DNA of 64,000 bases. Source: Anodontia alba (taxonomy: Eukaryota; Mollusca; Bivalvia; Lucinida; Lucinidae). The position numbers and the translations under genes were made by a program. Below are positions 54,106 through 64,000 of this stretch, piece by piece. Under the pieces are notes generated by a model. The model did not search any database, was not told the origin of the DNA, and saw only the letters and a list, made by a program, of their open reading frames with translations. The DNA lies in assembly GCA_964016985.1 (NCBI GenBank), contig OZ024828.1, positions 87,746,308-87,810,307 of the forward strand, given 5' to 3'. The first letter of the stretch is position 1, and the number at the start of each line of letters is the position of its first letter.

Positions 54106-54429
54106 CAGTCGACTCTCGTTATCTCGAATTCCAAGGGACTCTATGAAATACTTCGAGATATCCGTACCTCGACATATCAGATTGCAGAATTGAGGAAAAA
54201 ATAGTTCGAACAACCACATTTAACAAATATATATGTAATTGGACTCTTAGAGATATATTGAAAATATTGTGGAAAAGAGGAAAACTTGCTCCTTAGGAGC
54301 AATTTCTCCTCTTTTCCACAATATTTTTTGCCTGTTGTTAGATTTTCATGTTTTGGCAGGGACCAGGTTTCCACTTCGAGATAAGCGGTTATTCGAGATA
54401 AGCGAGGTCGAGATAACGAGAGTCAACCG
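54106..54429 (-). mobile_element. pogo/Tigger-like MITE, intronic
   Basis: CAGTCGACTCTCGTTATCTC start, inverse end AACGAGAGTCAACCG, TA on both sides (54104-54105, 54430-54431). Inner hairpin GAAAATATTGTGG...CCACAATATTTT around GCTCCTTAGGAGC. Confidence 0.88.
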
Positions 54430-54484
54430 TAGGTGCTTAAACTAGTTTTACTCGTGCGAAATCTCGCCCTTAATTCTGATGCAG

Positions 54485-54790
54485 TGACCTGAAGTAGACG
54501 TGCGAAAGACACAGATTCAAGCTACCCTGAGCATTCGAACAGTAGCTTCGCAAACTACACTGTTGCATATAAAGAGACTCAATCAAACCGAGTCTCCGAT
54601 TTTCCTGATTTTATGTGTTTTTCTTTCCAAAGGCAATCATTTTTATTTTTATTTTATCCATACCTTTGATGCCCGCTGGTAGAATTTGCTATATTCAATG
54701 ATTTTGCTCGCGAGAGCGAATGTCCTGATCAGACTGCACGGATACAGAGTTTTATCTGGACCTACACTGTCTACACAAGCTCCGAAGACA
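54485..54790. repeat. GATCAG-palindrome repeat, decayed, with AAACCGAGTCTC module
   Basis: CAGATTCAAGCTACCCTGAG, CAAACCGAGTCTCCGATTTT, CTGATCAGACTGCACGGAT. The AAACCGAGTCTC module is shared with 49195-49250 and 57545-57620. Confidence 0.55.
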
Positions 54791-54893
54791 CTTAGCCTGG
54801 CGCGGTTTATATAGATCAGATAGTCAATAATGGCGCCTTCATAAATATTTCTTTCAGTATTAGAAAATTGCTAGCCCTATTGTCGGAAAGATA

Positions 54894-55224
54894 CAGTTGA
54901 CTCTCGTTATCTCGACCTCGCTTATCTCGAATAACCGCTTGTCTCGAAGTGAAAATCCGGTCCCTGCCTAAACATGAAAATCTAACAGCAGTTAAAAAAT
55001 ATTGTGGAAAAGAGGAGAAATTGCTCCTAAAGAGCAATTTCTCCTCTTTTCCACAATATTTTCAGTAGATCTCTAACTTTAAGAGTCCAATTATATATAT
55101 ATTTGTTAAATGTGGTTGTTCGAATTATTTTTTCCTCAATTCTGCAAATCTGATATGTCGAGGTACGGATATCTCGAGGCATTTCATAGAGTCCCTTGGA
55201 ATTCGAGATAACGAGAGTCGACTG
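54894..55224 (+). mobile_element. pogo/Tigger-like MITE, intronic
   Basis: CAGTTGACTCTCGTTATCTC start, ACGAGAGTCGACTG end, TA on both sides. Inner hairpin GGAAAAGAGGAGAAATTGC with inverse. Flanking host sequence (AAAATTGCTAGCCCTA) occurs on both sides, about 60 bp each, suggesting a small local duplication. Confidence 0.88.
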
Positions 55225-56362
55225 TAGCCTTTATAAATATTTCTGAATACTCTAGTCAGCATATTAGTACGGGCTCCAATATAAGAAAATTGCTAGCCCT
55301 ACTGTCGAAAAGATATATAAACTATTTCGTTATCTGAAGACAGTTTGGACATGCCTGTATTTAAAACAACTGTAAAGTAGATATGCATACGTTGCATGTC
55401 GCGAAAATCAGCATTTTTCTGCGTAGGCCCAGTGGATACTTAACAAAATCCAACTATACAAAATCTTGCGTATTCAGATTAATGTTAATGTTATAGAAGA
55501 GAAAAAATAATGTTCAAAACAGAAACCAGAATTTTATTTTCTCAAGTACATAAGCAGCTATGAAGCAAAAAGTGTCACGGAGAATGTTTTCAGCATTCAA
55601 GAGAGCGTAGCCAGAAACCGATTCTAAATTTGCGGATGAAAACCGTACATTTTTCCGATGTCATGTATTAAAAGGTTCATAGAAATAGATTCACACCAAA
55701 ACTGTCAGATTTCTGATCAATTTGGCCGGTACGATAAACTTGTAAAAGAACGCTTGTTTTGGAAAATATTACAATATCGTTTTTATTGACACCAGACACC
55801 TTTCGGACGTTCGTGCTAATGATTTTACTATAAGATTAATTCATATATAATACAATTTTATACTTATGTAAGTCAATAAAATGCATGTTAAAAGAGTTCT
55901 CTGCAAATTTTGTCATGTCCACGATTTTACAACATTTGTTGAAGGACTACACTTGGTAAGAATGTATGAAGACCAAATACAATAAGTCAAGTAATTTCTG
56001 CAAACAAAAATGTTCATCAAAATTCCATAAAGTACAAATCGTTTAACAAAAAACGCGACAAGTATTTTAAAGATTCAGTGCTCATTTATTTCAAGACATC
56101 AGCTGTACAGAATAATTTATCGCTAGACAGGTGTGTTTACCTGTCTGTATATACCTGTTTACTATACACTTAACATAAATTACAGTTACTAGGCAAAAAT
56201 CGGAGACAGTACCTTGCAAAATGCATGCATTTCGCCAAAATCCAATTAGTTTCGGATTGCTAAATACAGTAATTTTGTATCATTCAATATCCAGGGTTTA
56301 TATATACAAAAAATTATTAGGTTTTTTTTTTTTTTTTTTTTTTTGCAAGATACGAGAAATGA
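55225..56362. other. Intronic spacer
   Basis: No exon, RNA gene or strong repeat recognised. A T run lies at about 56322-56344. Confidence 0.4.
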
Positions 56363-56649
56363 CATTACGAAAACACGCCTATTCAAATATACTGAAAATT
56401 TTGATTTTACCAACAAAAAATGAAAAGTTTTAGATAGAAAAATCTGATATTTTTAGTATTTCTGCTTATAACATAGATTGTGGGTACTCGTTAGAACCGC
56501 CTCGGCGAGGCGGTTCTAACGAGTACCACAATCTGTGTATTTGAGCAGAAATAATAAGAAAAATAATGTATACCCCTGTAAACCCAAGTTTTACAATATA
56601 AAAGTGGGGTTTAAGGGGGTCAAAATTATATAGGTATGTTTTCGTGATG
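56363..56649 (+). mobile_element. Foldback MITE, GAACCGCC family, intronic
   Basis: CATTACG start, CGTGATG end, perfect palindrome at about 56481-56528, a on both flanks. Confidence 0.9.
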
Positions 56650-57304
56650 AGAAACCTGACTACATATTTCGTTGAAATCTGTAAAACATTAACCATATAG
56701 TGCCATAGATGGAATCCCAATTTCAAAGATCATTAAGTTTATATTTATCTATTGATGGTGCCCGTTGTCTGAGGACATACATTATGCAATTTATGCACTT
56801 GTTAATCAAGTGGATTAATGAAATATGAAAAAAAAAAAAAACTGCACAATAGCCAGCACATGAGAAAATGATATTTATCACAAAGGAAACCAGCAAAGGC
56901 ACAGGTGAGCTCACGCAAAAGCGCAATTACGCCATAGACTTTGCTGTTCGCAGGCATATAGTAGAGAACAGGAAATTTGAAGCACCACAAACCGAAAAAA
57001 ACCATGAGGTCCTTTTTTCGCGTGCCAGCTCAAATATGAAATATGAATAAATTTGTACGATAAAAGTTCTTACAATACACTCACAACTAAGATACTAACC
57101 AATATTTCTAAACGTTCAGGAGATTGTATTGCACAGAATTGCTTTATGTGACTATTTACATTTGAGCTGGCTATTGATTTTGAATTTTATACTTTCTGAC
57201 CCTTTGGGACCACTTAACCTGTCTTATGTAAATGTGAAAATAAAATTTTGCTCAACAAATAGCTAGAGAGCGTAAATATTGTTGTAGTTTACTTTATTAT
57301 TTGG
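56650..57304. other. Intronic spacer
   Basis: Short frames on both strands without motif. No exon recognised. Confidence 0.4.
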
Positions 57305-57560
57305 GCCGCACCATATGAAAACGTGCCTTCGGGCATATGCGGATAGCGAAGGCCCAGATCAGACTGCGCATCCGCGCAGTCTGATCTGGGCCTTCACTAT
57401 TCACTTACATAATCATTGGATACTACAGAATGTATGACTGAAGATCAAAAGGATGAATGATACTTTGCGCATGCGGAGGATGATCTGCATCGGCGCATTT
57501 TGCGCATGTTCGAAGGCATTTTTTGCGCTTGATTCGGCCCATTTATGGACAGACTCAATA
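57305..57560. repeat. GATCAG-palindrome repeat, perfect hairpin
   Basis: GAAGGCCCAGATCAGACTGC at 57348 and its perfect inverse ending 57395 form 22-bp stems with a 4-nt loop. Followed by a decayed second half (GCGCATGCGG, GCGCATGTTCGAAGGCA). Confidence 0.8.
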
Positions 57561-58230
57561 AAACCCGACTCTGCTATTTATGATTCAGTGATATTTTCCT
57601 TGTTTCAAAAGAATCCCTCTTTACAGAATATACTGAAATCCATTTTCATTCCTTTATTTATTTCACGAATAAACTACGCAAAAGTTGTGCAGACCAGTTA
57701 TGTCTTTATACAAAAAGTAATAATTCGAAAATGTGCGCAAATTTAAATAATATATTAAAAATCAATAAAAACACTAGTTGCAATGCAAAAATTGATTTTC
57801 TTTTCACCAAAAAATAAATAGCCACACTTGTAACAGTTATGTTTGTCTTATTGTCATTTTTATCGTTATTTTTCTAAACCTTACACTAAAAAAACACATC
57901 GGTGACTGGATTTCGAAAAGATGGATTTTTCGGAAGCAAGAAGCACATAAAATAGACAAAAATAGCATATTCGGTTTATTTTATCTTTCATGAACAGTAA
58001 TGTAACGCACAACACTGCCTCCTAGACCAGAGTGAAGCGATATTTTATATTTAGATATATTCAAATGAGCTAAGTCGCTTTAAAAGAATGGAAAAAAGTA
58101 TTTTTCTTAAATTTTTTCCATTCAATATGTGTTCATAAAAATACCATTTTTCAAACGTCTCACCCCTCTTTCACTTTATAACATTGTAGATTTTAATATT
58201 CACAGCTGCATGGATTATATTCTCTGGTCC
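57561..58230. other. Intronic spacer
   Basis: AT-rich; no exon or repeat recognised. Confidence 0.4.
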
Positions 58231-58234
58231 TTTA

Positions 58235-58372
58235 CAACAATTGAGTCCATTTCAGGTCGACTTAGGACTTGAGTGAGCTATGATTAACCCTCACTGGCTC
58301 GAACTACCCATGTCTAGAACAAATTTCTCTGGTCCCATTGAAGTCCGAGCCATTGAAGTTTGACTTTATATT
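58235..58372. repeat. pogo-like MITE 3' fragment near the splice acceptor
   Basis: ACTGGCTCGAACTACCCATG and GTCCGAGCCATTGAAGTTTG match the right end of the 32676-33098 element. It ends about 75 nt before the exon at 58449. Confidence 0.75.
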
Positions 58373-58448
58373 ATTAGTTTTAGTCATGATAAATCATGTT
58401 TACGATTCATCACTTGAGTTTATTCTTATTTTTATACATTTATTACAG

Positions 58449-59512
58449 ATGGTTATGGAGCGGACGTGAAGTTTGATGAAAGCGGTGACGCCCTAGGTCG
58501 CTATACAATCATGAACTACAAACTGAATAGAGCCACCCGGAAGTACGAATATGTAGCCGTGGGAAGCTGGGTTTCTTCTCTCGATTTGAATTTGGATGAA
58601 ATTGTTTGGACTGGAGGAACAATGGACCTGCCTGTGTCCCGCTGTAGCCGTCCCTGCGATTTTGATGAGGTTAAACACATTGGTGAAGATGGCGACATGT
58701 GTTGTTGGGTGTGTATCAAATGTCAAAGATGGGAATATCTCAAAGATGAATATACATGTGTTGACTGTGGGGAAGGCCGCTGGCCTTTCGAGGACCGTCT
58801 GGGATGTTTTGATCTACAAGAGCAGTATATGCAGTGGGATAGTATCTATTCTTTGGTACCAATTTGTCTTTCCGGTTTAGGAATACTGGTTACCTGCTTC
58901 GTTGTTATTACTTTTATAAGATTTAACGAAACACCTGTTGTGATGGCTTCCGGACGTGAGCTTAGTTACATGCTCCTGTCCGGTTGCGTTTTCTGTTACT
59001 TCATGACGTTCATACTAATCTTGAAACCGTCGGCCGTTGTGTGTGCTGTGCAGAGATTTGGAGTAGGTTTTGGATTTGCAATTATTTATTCTTCATTATT
59101 GACTAAAACAAATAGAATTTCTAGAATATTTGATAGTGCTAAAAGGTCAGCAAGACGACCACCTTTCATTAGTCCGAAGTCACAAATAATGATAACATGT
59201 TTATTAATAAGTTTACAGGTTGTGTTCACCATTATATGGCTAATCTTAGAGCCGCCGGGGACGAGACTTTATTATCCGAATGGGAAAAGGGACGAAGTAA
59301 TACTCAAGTGCAGGACTGAAGATCTATCATTCCTAGTATCACTTATATACAATATTGTTCTTATAATAGTGTGTACATTCTATGCTGTTAAAACGAGGAA
59401 AATACCAGAAAACTTCAACGAATCTAAATTTATAGGATTTGCTATGTATACCACGTGTATCATATGGCTGGCATTCGTTCCTATATATTTTGGGACTTTA
59501 AACTCCTTTCAG
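58449..59512 (+). CDS. mGluR: Group II-like mGluR, second coding exon (Cys-rich domain, TM1-TM6)
   Basis: Continues the receptor. DGYGADVKFDESGDALGRY closes the ligand-binding domain. The cysteine-rich linker has the expected nine Cys (RCSRPCD, DMCCWVCIKC, YTCVDCGEG, LGCFDL). Transmembrane helices: PICLSGLGILVTCFVVITFI (TM1), LSYMLLSGCVFCYFMTFILI (TM2), FGVGFGFAIIYSSLLTKTNR (TM3 and first part of loop 2), MITCLLISLQVVFTIIWLIL (TM4), LVSLIYNIVLIIVCTFYAV (TM5) and FAMYTTCIIWLAFVPIYFG (TM6). Family marks FISPKSQ, ILKCRTEDLS, PENFNESKFIGF and LEPPGTR are all present. The exon ends phase 0 at 59512 before GTAAGT. TM7 and the cytoplasmic tail must be on exons beyond 64000. No frame damage. Confidence 0.96.
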
Positions 59513-59946
59513 GTAAGTTTCTATTTTCATATCTTTCTCTTGTAAGTTATACTCACCACCTCGATTTATTTGTTTATTCGGTATACTTTCTTACAAACTG
59601 TGTCTCTACTTTGGTTATAAACACCCTCAATATAACTACATGACAGTGTATTTTAGGATCAGTCTAAGCGTTCCGAAGTTTCATCCTGCGATTGTGTCTG
59701 AGGTACAGGTATACCCCTTATTTAGTATCCATTTACATACTTTGGATGTTTTAGATCATTACTAAACATTTCCTACTCCAATAGGCTGTTTTGGCAGATA
59801 GATTAAAAATTACAATTTCTCCTCGTAGGTTACATTCTACTTCTTCTTTATAGATTCTCCGTTCTACTGCTAAATTTAACTCTTTGTTACCTACTGTTAA
59901 CGTTTCGCCTTTGAAACTTCAATCTGTATCATCTATAAATTAATTT

Positions 59947-60551
59947 GGAGCTTCCAATTATATTTTTTTCCGTAATCACATTAGAATCAGACTTTCTCCT
60001 ATTAAATCTCCTATACTTAAAAAAGTTAAGAATCCGTATAAAAGGAACAATATGTACCCTAATATTTCTAAGGCTTGCATCTGCTGTAATCATTTAATTT
60101 GTCAGTCAACAATTATTTCTTCAGTTAATCATAGACAATTTTCAATTGTAAACAACTCTTATTTAGACTGAAATTCTGAGGATGTTATCTATGTTCTCAC
60201 TTGCAGCGAAGGAGGCTGAGGAATGCAGTATGTTGGACAGACCAAACGGGCCCTTAAAACTAGGTTTCAGGAACATTTGTTTAAATTAAAATAAAGCAAA
60301 GAATATTGATACTTTTCTTTATAAACATTTCCGGAGAGCTGGTCATTCATGATCATCTAGTAAAGTTTTGGTTCAACCTGTTGAAAAAGTTATACACAAG
60401 TCCAATTCTACCGAAAGATTCAAATATAATATTAGATATGAACTTGAACTTAAATGGATTAAGCGTTTACAACCCCCTTTTCCACTTGGAGTTAAAGATA
60501 ATATTTTCCATGAAGAAAAATATTTCTAAAATGCATGCCGGATTTCGATGT

Positions 60552-60588
<37 letters not shown>

Positions 60589-62710
60589 CTCTCTCTTTTA
60601 GATATTAATAAACTTAAGAAACGATCCCATGGTAAACGCAGAAATGGGAATTTTAAACGAAAACATAAAACTGTCTTAACTCTTTTCGATTTAAATATCC
60701 TCTTAAATTCTGGACGTCATCGAATGCTTTCTAACCTGGCTTCACTGTCAGTTTCTTCATTATGTAAGTTAGATGATGAGGCGCATAAATTTTATGATAG
60801 AAAACATGATCTGAATAAAGCAGTTCTCCTTACTAGATGTTATACTCAACATGCTCTCCGTTTTTACATTGATTCTGAAATTAACCACATTAGTCACTTC
60901 ATCAAAGTTCCATTCATTAATAAAAGTATTGAATTCATAGATGTACCTAGCATATTTCGAGATAATAATGTTATATCATCGATAGCTTCATATTTCGGAA
61001 GCACGGAGTCTCCTATTATCTGTTACAAATATAACAAACCTATCCGTAATACTATACTTAATTTCAATAAATTAGATTCTGACCTTGATATTGAAACTAG
61101 TTCCCCTGATACTTGAGATTGTAAAGATTCTAAATTATCTTATCAACCAGCGGGTAATTTGAAGATTATAACTGATTCACGAATCCGTTCAGTTATTTCA
61201 AAAGGATCTAAATATAGATTTCTAGCCCGCATTAACTTCAGTAAATGTCGGGAAACAATTGCCAGCGCTTTAAATGATTATTGTACGCGTTGGTGTAAAC
61301 GAGAGCATGTTGAGTCTAATGCTTTAAATAATTGGAAATTAAAGATTTTAAAGATCATTGAAGAACGTGTGTTATTTTACTCTAATATACTTGATCTTCT
61401 CTCTCTTATGCTTAAATTATCTTTTCGATATTTGAAACAAGGTATCCAAGAATTTCATAGGAAGTAAGTTTTGGCTCCAGCTGATAAAGCTACTAATAAT
61501 GTTGTTGTTGTGTAACGACTTCGTTATATCAATACTCTAATACAAGAACTCGGTAGTACCAAAACATATGAACGAGAAATCTATTGTTATTACCCATTCT
61601 ATCGATATTACAGCTAAGTTTGCAATGGTTATGAAAGAAAACCAAGACAGGCTTCCTACGCGATATTGGTTACCGAAACTTCATAAATGATTTTATAAAT
61701 CACGTTTCATTGCGAATTCTAGTTTATGTATGACTACTATTTTGTCCAAACTGCTAACTTAATGCCTTACTGCTGTCAAAAAACATTGGACTGAAAACTA
61801 CGATATTGTTAACGAAAGGGACGGAATTAACTTTTTTTGGTCAAGTAAAAATTCCAATGAAGTTCTCAATGAATTTAAATCTTACAACCTTTAAGGCTTC
61901 TAAATTGTCTACATATTATTTTCTACACTGTATACTACGTTACCTCATCATCTTATAAAAGATACACTTACTCATTTAATTAACCGAACGTTTAATGTTT
62001 ATACTTGAGAATACCCAATATTTTGCTTGCAACGACGAATGTGCTTTTTTCACTTCTGATGTATACAAGAATTACAATTTATGGTCTTGTCAAAAAGTCT
62101 GTGCTGCCCTTGTTTATCTTTTGGATAACATTTTCATTAGATTTAGAACTAAACTTTACAGGCAAACTATTGGTATTCCAATGGGAACTAATTGTGCTCC
62201 TCTTGTTGCAGATTTGTTTCTTTTTTGTTATGAGAGAAATTTTATGATGTCTCTCTCACGGGAAAATCTGGCTGACATTATTGAGGCTTTCAATGCTACT
62301 TCAAGATACCTTGATGATTTATTAAATATTGACAATATTTACTTGACCAAATAGTGGACCGCATATTACCTACTGAACTCCAGTTAAATAGAGCCAATTC
62401 TTCCGATACCGAGTCACCTTTTTTGGATTTGAATCTATGTATATCTAATGGTACAGTTTCCGCCAAAATTTATGATAGACGGGACGATTTTGATTTTGAT
62501 GTAGTCAATTTCCCATTTCCGGATGACGATGTCCCCCGGCATACCTCATACGGGGTATACATATCTCAACTTATTAGATTCACCACAACTTCTTCAGATT
62601 TAGAAAAAAGTGTGGGAAAATCTAACTTTTCGGAACAATTTAGAAAACTAATTAGCCGTTATGAAAGATTGGCTATAACCTGGACATTATGCAGCAGACT
62701 GCATGCCTAG
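59947..62710 (+). pseudogene. Penelope-like ORF remnant: GIY-YIG domain and reverse transcriptase
   Basis: Read across frameshifts: SEDVIYVLTCSEGG then MQYVGQTKRALKTRFQEH (GIY-YIG-like core), IDTFLYKHFRRAGHS, LELKWIKRLQPPFPLG up to ~60540. A T run follows (60551-60588). Then LLTRCYTQHALRFYIDSEIN, FINKSIEFIDVPSIF, SPIICYKYNKPIRNTI to a stop at ~61116. Further on ITDSRIRSVISKGSKYRF, APADKATNNVVVV, RLPTRYWLPKLHK, then the RT core TIGIPMGTNCAPLVADLF and catalytic SRYLDDLLNID (62310-62340). The tail has ESPFLDLNLCISNGTVSAKI and DVPRHTSYGVYISQLIRF. Many stops, at least six breaks. The live element would copy RNA into DNA; this one cannot. Confidence 0.85.
60551..60588. repeat. T homopolymer inside the retroelement
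   Basis: About 38 T residues splitting the ORF remnant. Likely post-insertion expansion of a shorter T run. Confidence 0.95.
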
Positions 62711-63479
62711 TTATCAACCCAATCATTGTTGATGGCTATGCTTCACTCTTTAATTGCACGACGGCGGTTCGGGTCTTAGACTCAATGATGGCATCTTCGT
62801 AAAACTTTAACCAGTGGGTTGGGACTTGACGATATGTCTTTGGCTTGGCCCGCCGTGGATCAACTGTGTGTCATTTACACAATAGAATTAGCCATGAGTA
62901 CTCGTCTTTGTTTATCATAGTGATTAATTTGATTTTTATGTTTTCGCTGTAATGCATTGACTGAGTTGTGAGCTTTTATGCGAACAGATTTTTTTATGTA
63001 TTTCTGTATTAAGAGTAGCATCGGGACCCAGAGTTAAGTTGGTAAGCTGTAAAAGTGCTTTAAACTCCCGGTAGTTTATTCTACTGACCGTTCTGAGGCG
63101 GTGGTCCCGGTGTTAGTTTTACTCTTTGTTGCTTTGCAGTTTATTTTACGAGGCGATTTGTTTTAGTTTTGCCTTGTGTTATTTTGTTCTTGTGTGTTTC
63201 AGTCCTTTGAGCATTGGGATTACCTCGCTAGGGGAAGAGCGAGCTAATCATAGAGTTTTTCGTACGTTTGTTCGATTCGCGTTTGTTTGGTTTTCTATTT
63301 CCTCTTCCTCTTGGTGTCTGGGAAGGGCTGCGGTTTGTGATTGTGGCACTCCCTGGACTTTTCTCTTCCCTTTTTTAGAATATTTAACAACAAAGATAGA
63401 CTTAAAGTTTCATGTAAAAATGATCATATATAAGACATGCTACAAAAACAGGCCATTTTTACAAAACCAAAACATGGTA

Positions 63480-63787
63480 TGTTTGTCTTCAGGTTTTACG
63501 GCCCAATAAACCCATTAGGGTCATGTAGATCGCGGTCAGTTTACCTAACCACAAGTTTACTGAGCAGGCTTAGTCCTCTAAGCGGTTAACCAGTATTGTG
63601 CGCATTCTTTCGCCAGAAACTGACAACTGCCCTTCTTGAATCAGCGGAAGGGAAAGAATGACTGTAGAAAATATTTCATGATCAATCTCCACGAAAGAAT
63701 GTTGCCGACCTCGGCGGGGGTCGAACTTGCGACCTCCTGGTCTCCAGTCGGACACGCATCCAACTGAGCCACCGAGGCCGGCTTCCC
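63480..63787 (-). mobile_element. tRNA-derived SINE, same family as 17261 and 26767
   Basis: Minus-strand head at 63700-63787 with A box GGTGGCTCAGTTGGATG and B-box region (AAGTTCGACCCCC). Body as in the reference. Duplication AACATGGTA at 63471-63479 and 63790-63798. Confidence 0.92.
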
Positions 63788-63892
63788 AGAACATGGTACA
63801 GGATAGAATAATTACCTGAAACCGTATACAGTGTTATTAAAGTTGAAAATATTATAGCCAAGGACAAACTGTAAATGAGTACCACTGTAGTC

Positions 63893-64000
63893 GTTTTTGT
63901 TTGTGTTGGGGTTTTACGGCCCAGTCATCCCAATTGGGTCATGTCGAGCGCGGCCAGTTAACCTAACCACACGTTTACTTAGAGGCTAGTCTTCTAAGCG
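63893..64000 (-). mobile_element. tRNA-derived SINE 3' part, cut by window end
   Basis: TTTTACGGCCCAGTCATCCC, GGGTCATGTCGAGCGCGGCC and CACACGTTTACTTAGAGG match the 3' half of the family in minus orientation. The head lies beyond position 64000. Confidence 0.88.

Larger units (their letters stand above)
53091..58448 (+). other. mGluR intron, 5.36 kb
   Basis: Donor GTAAGT at 53091 and acceptor TTTATTACAG ending 58448; phase 1. The intron holds a foldback MITE 137 nt from the donor, two pogo-like MITEs, a second foldback MITE and GATCAG-type repeats. No coding exon was recognised inside it. Confidence 0.9.
59745..63400 (+). mobile_element. Penelope-like retroelement, decayed, intronic
   Basis: GIY-YIG-like endonuclease segment first, RT later, all on the + strand in broken frames; then a low-coding 3' region. 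This order (endonuclease N-terminal to RT) resembles the Chlamys/Naiad type of Penelope-like elements rather than classical Penelope, where the endonuclease is C-terminal. Ends are not resolved; the extension to ~63400 is inferred because a 127-codon open stretch (63126-63509) abuts it. Confidence 0.8.
59513..64000 (+). other. mGluR downstream intron (partial)
   Basis: Donor GTAAGT at 59513. No later mGluR exon (TM7, tail) was recognised before the window ends. Occupied mainly by a Penelope-like element and SINEs. Confidence 0.8.

Noticed and set aside
63126..63509. 127-codon open frame as a host gene
   Set aside because: Starts in low-complexity sequence, hydrophobic and Ser/Cys-rich without a domain, abuts the Penelope-like remnant and runs into a SINE. 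Treated as retroelement 3' sequence.

Overview
The window is animal genomic DNA, most probably from a lophotrochozoan and most likely a bivalve mollusc. The grounds are one intron-bearing metabotropic glutamate receptor (mGluR) gene with GT-AG junctions, a CR1/L2-type LINE with PHD and SGNH modules, a Penelope-like retroelement, tRNA-derived SINEs, a mariner element, and a very dense load of short palindromic elements. The taxonomic call is inference. There are no operons, ribosome binding sites or prokaryotic genes. Most short open frames are chance frames in AT-rich or repetitive DNA.

Layout. 1-36.9 kb holds no convincing host gene and is a mosaic of repeats: copies of a ~280-bp foldback element with a GC-rich central palindrome, TTAA-flanked palindromic elements (some piggyBac-like), TA-flanked pogo-like elements, three minisatellites, a 7-unit ~260-bp tandem array, two 107-bp palindromes inserted into tandem arrays, a decayed mariner (7.73-9.05 kb) and SINEs with clear target-site duplications. 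36.96-44.71 kb is bracketed by inverted arms made of ~21-bp tandem repeats; a near-complete LINE (about 37.15-43.08 kb) lies between them. 45-51 kb returns to repeats, including a tandem triplication of the foldback element and a SINE nested in a piggyBac-like element.

51.4-59.5 kb carries the only confident host gene: a group II-like (mGluR2/3-type) receptor on the + strand. The first coding exon (51686-53090) encodes the glutamate-binding domain. A 5.4-kb intron follows. The next exon (58449-59512) encodes the end of the extracellular domain, the cysteine-rich domain and TM1-TM6. The remaining exon(s) lie beyond the window. Both introns are full of mobile elements: foldback and pogo-like elements in the first, a decayed Penelope-like element and two SINEs in the second.

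The most interesting material is the palindrome biology. The dominant foldback family (22 copies here) has ends CATYACG/CGTRATG, a ~50-bp core palindrome, and in 14 of 20 two-ended copies the same single base on both sides, suggesting an unusual 1-bp target duplication. Some copies show matched changes in both palindrome arms, and several deletions or duplications break at palindrome centres. The LINE is also notable because its ORF1 and ORF2 lie in one frame separated by a single TAG.
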